Source: Actinomycetota bacterium | GTDB lineage: Bacteria; Actinomycetota; Actinomycetes; S36-B12; UBA5976 | Length of the DNA: 14,271 bases | NCBI GenBank assembly: GCA_026392535.1 | Contig: JAPLBX010000027.1 | Span: 1,911 to 16,181 of the forward strand | Direction: 5' to 3' | In this document: positions 13,557 through 14,271 of the stretch, piece after piece | How positions within the stretch are numbered: the first letter of the stretch is position 1 | Layout of the letters: each line of letters begins with the position of its first letter | Program-made: the position numbers and the translations under genes | Notes under the pieces: generated by a model | Databases searched by the model: none | The model's input: the letters and a program-made list of their open reading frames with translations, nothing else | Told to the model about the DNA's origin: nothing

Positions 13557-14271
13557 AAATCCTTTTTATTGGTGGAACCCGATTTGTCGGTCTAGCGATG
13601 GCACGCGAAGCAATTACTAGAGGTCATGATGTTTCGATTTTCCATCGTTCTGACAAAATCCCAGTTGGCACTGAGTCTGCAACACATCTGATTGGTGACC
13701 GCACTAAAGATTTCACAGCTCTACAAGTTGGAAATTGGGATGTAGTTGTGGATGTCTGCGGATATCGGCCTCACGAGATCCATGCGCTTTACGATGTTTT
13801 TGCTGGCCGGATTAAAAAGTATGTATACGTTTCGACTGTCTCAGTTTATGCAGACGACATCGAACCGAACCTAGATGAGACTGCAAAACTGACTGATGTT
13901 TCGATATTGGATGACAAGGAATTAATTACGGTTCCCATTGATGGCGATACCTACGGCCCACTTAAGGTTTTGTGTGAATTTGCAGCTCGTGATCATTACT
14001 CGAACCTTCTAATAATTCGGCCGACCTACGTTATTGGCCCAGATGACTACACGAATCGATTTAATTTCTGGGTAAATAAGTTTTTAAAGAATGAAACTGT
14101 TGAAGTGCCCTCAAACACTGGTACCACTTTGCAATACATAGATGTGCGAGATCTTGCCAGTTTTACGATTTCAGTAATTGAGAAGGACTTAATTGGCGAA
14201 TTCCATGTCTGCGAAACAGGGACAAGTTTCGATGTTGTCCTAAAAGAAATTGCGCTCGCTACCAATTCGAA
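13553..14271 (+). CDS. NAD-dependent epimerase/dehydratase (extended SDR), N-terminal part, cut by window edge
   Basis: The frame opens at the ATG at 13553 (ATGA overlap with the ATPase stop) and stays open to the right edge, about 239 residues. The N-terminus MKILFIGGTRFVG is a Rossmann-fold dinucleotide site of the GGTRF(L/V)G type seen in atypical extended SDRs. VVDVCGY (66-71), VYVSTVSVY (91-99), the catalytic pair Tyr134/Lys138 in TYGPLK, and RPTYVIGP (156-163) followed by YIDVRDLA (195-202) complete the fold. Relatives include sugar-nucleotide epimerases and CSP41-like proteins; the substrate is not readable. Coupled to the exporter genes, it may shape the exported glycan, but such SDRs also occur alone. 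Confidence 0.9.
   Translation, partial: MKILFIGGTRFVGLAMAREAITRGHDVSIFHRSDKIPVGTESATHLIGDRTKDFTALQVGNWDVVVDVCGYRPHEIHALYDVFAGRIKKYVYVSTVSVYADDIEPNLDETAKLTDVSILDDKELITVPIDGDTYGPLKVLCEFAARDHYSNLLIIRPTYVIGPDDYTNRFNFWVNKFLKNETVEVPSNTGTTLQYIDVRDLASFTISVIEKDLIGEFHVCETGTSFDVVLKEIALATNS

Overview
The window looks like chromosomal DNA from a low-to-mid G+C actinobacterium, possibly of the freshwater acI / Nanopelagicales type. I infer this from the actinobacterial gene families present (a CCC1/VIT1 transporter opening HRAHRAGW, a small Cys-rich protein, MmsA, a galactan- or O-antigen-type ABC exporter), very tight gene packing, and several ATG starts with a -10-like TANNNT hexamer 6-7 nt upstream, which suggests leaderless mRNAs. 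No rRNA, tRNA, CRISPR array or insertion sequence was seen.

Layout: (1) 1-1604, minus strand: an orphan ParA-type ATPase followed by pntA, which is cut by the left edge. (2) 1686-3380, plus strand: a putative esterase and an aldo/keto reductase with no gap between stop and start. (3) 3377-5599, minus strand: a VIT1/CCC1-type metal transporter followed by an unusual histone-deacetylase-like / dual-specificity-phosphatase fusion. (4) 5680-5796, plus strand: a 38-residue six-cysteine protein. (5) 5873-9257, minus strand: a four-gene operon ending at a strong bidirectional terminator (5810-5851). It encodes a secreted FMN-binding-domain protein, an ApbE flavin transferase, a large secreted multidomain protein with a C-terminal FMN-binding-like domain, and a third secreted protein with a degenerate form of that domain. 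(6) 9396-10895, minus strand: methylmalonate-semialdehyde dehydrogenase, with a divergent TetR regulator (10938-11555). (7) A 413-bp gap (11556-11968) with no assured gene. (8) 11969 to the right edge, plus strand: an ABC-2 exporter permease, its ATP-binding partner with degenerate catalytic motifs, and an NAD-dependent epimerase/dehydratase cut by the right edge.

The two most interesting systems are these. The ApbE operon looks like an extracytoplasmic covalent-flavin (electron transfer) module, but its acceptor proteins lack the usual Asp of the flavinylation motif, no membrane reductase is adjacent, and ApbE has no visible export signal. The exporter ATPase keeps Walker A but carries Gln in place of the Walker B catalytic Glu, lacks the switch His and has a poor signature motif, so it is probably a weak or dead ATPase that needs another subunit. 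The HDAC-phosphatase fusion is a third notable item.
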